A stretch of 6,394 nucleotides of DNA, taken from the NCBI GenBank assembly GCA_946480565.1, contig CAMLKR010000134.1:1-6394 (forward strand), given 5' to 3'. A program made the translations under genes and the position numbers. Source of the stretch: an uncultured Arenimonas sp. Lineage in GTDB: Bacteria > Pseudomonadota > Gammaproteobacteria > Xanthomonadales > Xanthomonadaceae. The notes beneath the pieces are model-generated. The model searched no databases, was not told the origin of the DNA, and was given only the letters and a program-made list of their open reading frames with translations. Positions 4,781-6,394 of this stretch are shown here, in pieces; the first letter of the stretch is position 1, and every line of letters starts with the position of its first letter.

Positions 4781-5815
4781 CTACTTTCCGGCAAGCCGGC
4801 GGGTGGTGGCGACGAACGCGTCGAGCTTGGCGCGGGCCTTGCCGGCGGCGATCGCCTTGCGGGCCTGGTCGATGCCGTCGGCGATCGACACCGCGCGGCC
4901 GGCCGCGTACAGCGCGGCGCCGGCGTTGAGCGCGACGATCTCGCGCGGCAGGCCGTCCTTGCCGTCCAGCGCCTCCTTCAGCAGCGCCATCGACTCGTCG
5001 GAATTCTCGACCCGCAGGTTGCGGCTGGCGGCCATCGAGATGCCGAAGTCTTCGGGGTGGATCTCGTACTCGACCACGTCGTCGCCGCGCAGCTCGCCGA
5101 CCATCGTGGCGCCGCCCAGCGAGATCTCGTCCATGCCGTCGCGGCCCCAGACCACCAGCGCGCGCTTGGCGCCCAGCCGCTGCAGCACGCGCACCTGGAT
5201 GCCGACGAGGTCGGGATGGAAGACGCCCATCAGGATGTTGGGCGCGCCGGCCGGGTTGGTCAGCGGGCCGAGGATGTTGAAGATGGTGCGCACGCCCAGC
5301 TCCTTGCGCACCGGGGCGACGTTCTTCATGGCCGGGTGGTGGATGGGCGCGAACATGAAGCCCATGCCGGTCTCGGCGATGCAGGCCGAGACCTGCTCGG
5401 GCTGCAGTTCGATCACCGCGCCCAGGGCCTCGAGCACGTCGGCGCTGCCGGACTTGGACGAGACGCTGCGGTTGCCGTGTTTGGCGACCTTGGCGCCGGC
5501 GGCGGCCACCACGAACATGCTGGCGGTGGAGATGTTGAAGGTGTGGGCGCCATCTCCGCCGGTGCCGACGATGTCGACGAAGTTGTGCGCGTCGGGCACC
5601 ACCACCTTGGCCGCGAACTCACGCATCACCCGCGCCGCGCCGGCGATCTCGCCCACGGTTTCCTTCTTCACCCGCAGGCCGGACAGGATGGCGGCGGTCA
5701 GCACCGGCGAGACTTCGCCGCGCATGATCTGCCGCATCAGCTCGACCATCTCGTCGTGGAAGATCTCGCGGTTCTCGATGATGCGCTGGAGCGCGTCCTG
5801 CGGGGTGATCGGCAT
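4781..5815 (-). CDS. trpD: Anthranilate phosphoribosyltransferase
   Basis: A 344-residue protein, the normal length for stand-alone TrpD. It joins anthranilate to PRPP, the second committed step of tryptophan synthesis. The PRPP loop [14 protein letters not shown] is at 84-97, [21 protein letters not shown] at 112-132, and the anthranilate-binding region with Arg170 (APVRKELG) is followed by [10 protein letters not shown]. The magnesium pair Asp229-Glu230 is in GMDEISLGG. The start [12 protein letters not shown] at 5815 was chosen because GAGG, overlapping the trpG stop, lies 5 nt upstream. A longer in-frame start at 5860 would extend back into trpG and add 15 unconserved residues. It is 7 bases downstream of trpG and 5 bases upstream of the ABM gene. 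It is not fused to TrpG, unlike in E. coli. Confidence 0.97.
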   Translation of the reverse strand: MPITPQDALQRIIENREIFHDEMVELMRQIMRGEVSPVLTAAILSGLRVKKETVGEIAGAARVMREFAAKVVVPDAHNFVDIVGTGGDGAHTFNISTASMFVVAAAGAKVAKHGNRSVSSKSGSADVLEALGAVIELQPEQVSACIAETGMGFMFAPIHHPAMKNVAPVRKELGVRTIFNILGPLTNPAGAPNILMGVFHPDLVGIQVRVLQRLGAKRALVVWGRDGMDEISLGGATMVGELRGDDVVEYEIHPEDFGISMAASRNLRVENSDESMALLKEALDGKDGLPREIVALNAGAALYAAGRAVSIADGIDQARKAIAAGKARAKLDAFVATTRRLAGK

Positions 5816-5822
5816 GGCGGCC

Positions 5823-6394
5823 TCAGCGGGCGAGGAAGTTGCGCAGCATGTCGTGGCCATGCTGGGTGAGGATGGATTCGGGGTGGAACTGCACGCCCTC
5901 GACCGGCAGGCTGCGGTGCCGCAGGCCCATGATCTCGTCGACCGTGCCGTCGTCGTTCTCGGTCCAGGCCGTCACCTCCAGGCAGTCGGGCAGCGACTCC
6001 CGTCGCACCACCAGCGAGTGGTAGCGCGTGGCTTCGAAGGGATCGGGCAGCCCGGCGAACACGCCCACGCCCTTGTGGCGGATCGGCGAAGTCTTGCCGT
6101 GCATGATCGTGCGCGCCCGCACCACTTCGCCGCCGAAGGCCTGGCCCAGGCTCTGGTGCCCCAGGCAGACGCCCAGGATCGGCACCGTGCCCGACAGCTT
6201 CTCCAGCACCTCCAGCGACACGCCGGCCTCGTTGGGCGTGCACGGCCCGGGCGAGATGACGATGCGCTCGGGCCGTAGGGCGGCGATCTGCGCCACCGTC
6301 AGCGCGTCGTTGCGCACGACCTTCACGTCCTGCCCCAGCTCGCCGAAGTACTGCACGAGGTTGTAGGTGAAGCTGTCGTAGTTGTCGATCATCA
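5823..6394 (-). CDS. trpG: Anthranilate synthase glutamine amidotransferase subunit (first codons outside window)
   Basis: A class I glutamine amidotransferase that releases ammonia from glutamine for TrpE; in many bacteria the same subunit also serves PabB for folate. Counting from the first visible Met (6392-6390), the nucleophile Cys76 is in GVCLGHQ, and His170 and Glu172 are in VQFHPES. The oxyanion loop [11 protein letters not shown] is at 47-57, and HGKTSPIRH and RYHSLVV are typical TrpG/PabA segments. The window ends two bases before this ATG, and those bases (TG) would complete an xTG codon (Met, Leu or Val). Relatives usually start M-L-L-M/L-I-D-N-Y-D, so the true start is probably a few codons beyond the edge. 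It is the first gene seen of a leftward trpG-trpD-ABM-trpC-HAD run; trpE is not in view. Confidence 0.96.
   Translation of the reverse strand, partial: MIDNYDSFTYNLVQYFGELGQDVKVVRNDALTVAQIAALRPERIVISPGPCTPNEAGVSLEVLEKLSGTVPILGVCLGHQSLGQAFGGEVVRARTIMHGKTSPIRHKGVGVFAGLPDPFEATRYHSLVVRRESLPDCLEVTAWTENDDGTVDEIMGLRHRSLPVEGVQFHPESILTQHGHDMLRNFLAR

Noticed and set aside
4134..6278. Very long plus-strand open frame (714 codons) opposite trpC, ABM, trpD and trpG
   Set aside because: It is antisense to four clearly recognised genes, reads through the palindrome, has no family similarity and is low-complexity in composition. Long antisense frames are expected in high-GC genomes with strong third-position bias.

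Overview
The window looks like the core chromosome of a high-GC gammaproteobacterium of the Xanthomonadaceae/Lysobacteraceae (Xanthomonas, Lysobacter, Luteimonas and relatives). The reasons are a CRP-family protein of the Clp type, a SpeD and trp proteins that resemble xanthomonad versions (compared from memory), strong GC bias at third codon positions, and the gene order coq7 / speD / clp / trp genes. No species can be named from the sequence alone.

Left part (1-1554). The 3' end of coq7 (ubiquinone biosynthesis) runs rightward and converges on a leftward pair, speD followed by gdx/sugE. SpeD is AdoMet decarboxylase (polyamine synthesis) and Gdx is a small guanidinium exporter. The 124-base gap between them holds what reads as a guanidine-II (mini-ykkC) riboswitch: two GC-rich hairpins with identical ACGA loops, followed by a terminator-like hairpin that shares bases with the second aptamer hairpin. 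The expected behaviour is that guanidinium stabilises the aptamer, blocks the terminator and turns the exporter on.

Middle part (1555-2867). A 182-base divergent promoter region separates speD (leftward) from clp (rightward). clp encodes a CRP-like global regulator and is followed after 3 bases by a GNAT acetyltransferase gene. In this Clp the position matching Glu99 of Xanthomonas Clp, implicated in cyclic-di-GMP control, is alanine.

Right part (2919-6394). A leftward tryptophan operon enters from the right edge: trpG (its first codons are outside), trpD, a small antibiotic-biosynthesis-monooxygenase (ABM) fold protein, trpC, and a HAD-IB phosphatase resembling PgpC. Genes are tightly spaced, with Shine-Dalgarno sequences overlapping the preceding stop codons and an ATGA overlap at trpC/HAD. 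The exception is the ABM-trpC gap, which carries a perfect 23-bp inverted repeat with a 3-nt loop and the GGGGTCAGAGTGCATTT sequence type of REP-like elements. It looks like a mobile palindrome lodged inside the operon. trpE is not in the window.

There is no gene-free stretch longer than 300 bases. I saw no tRNA, rRNA, CRISPR array, complete insertion sequence or phage gene.
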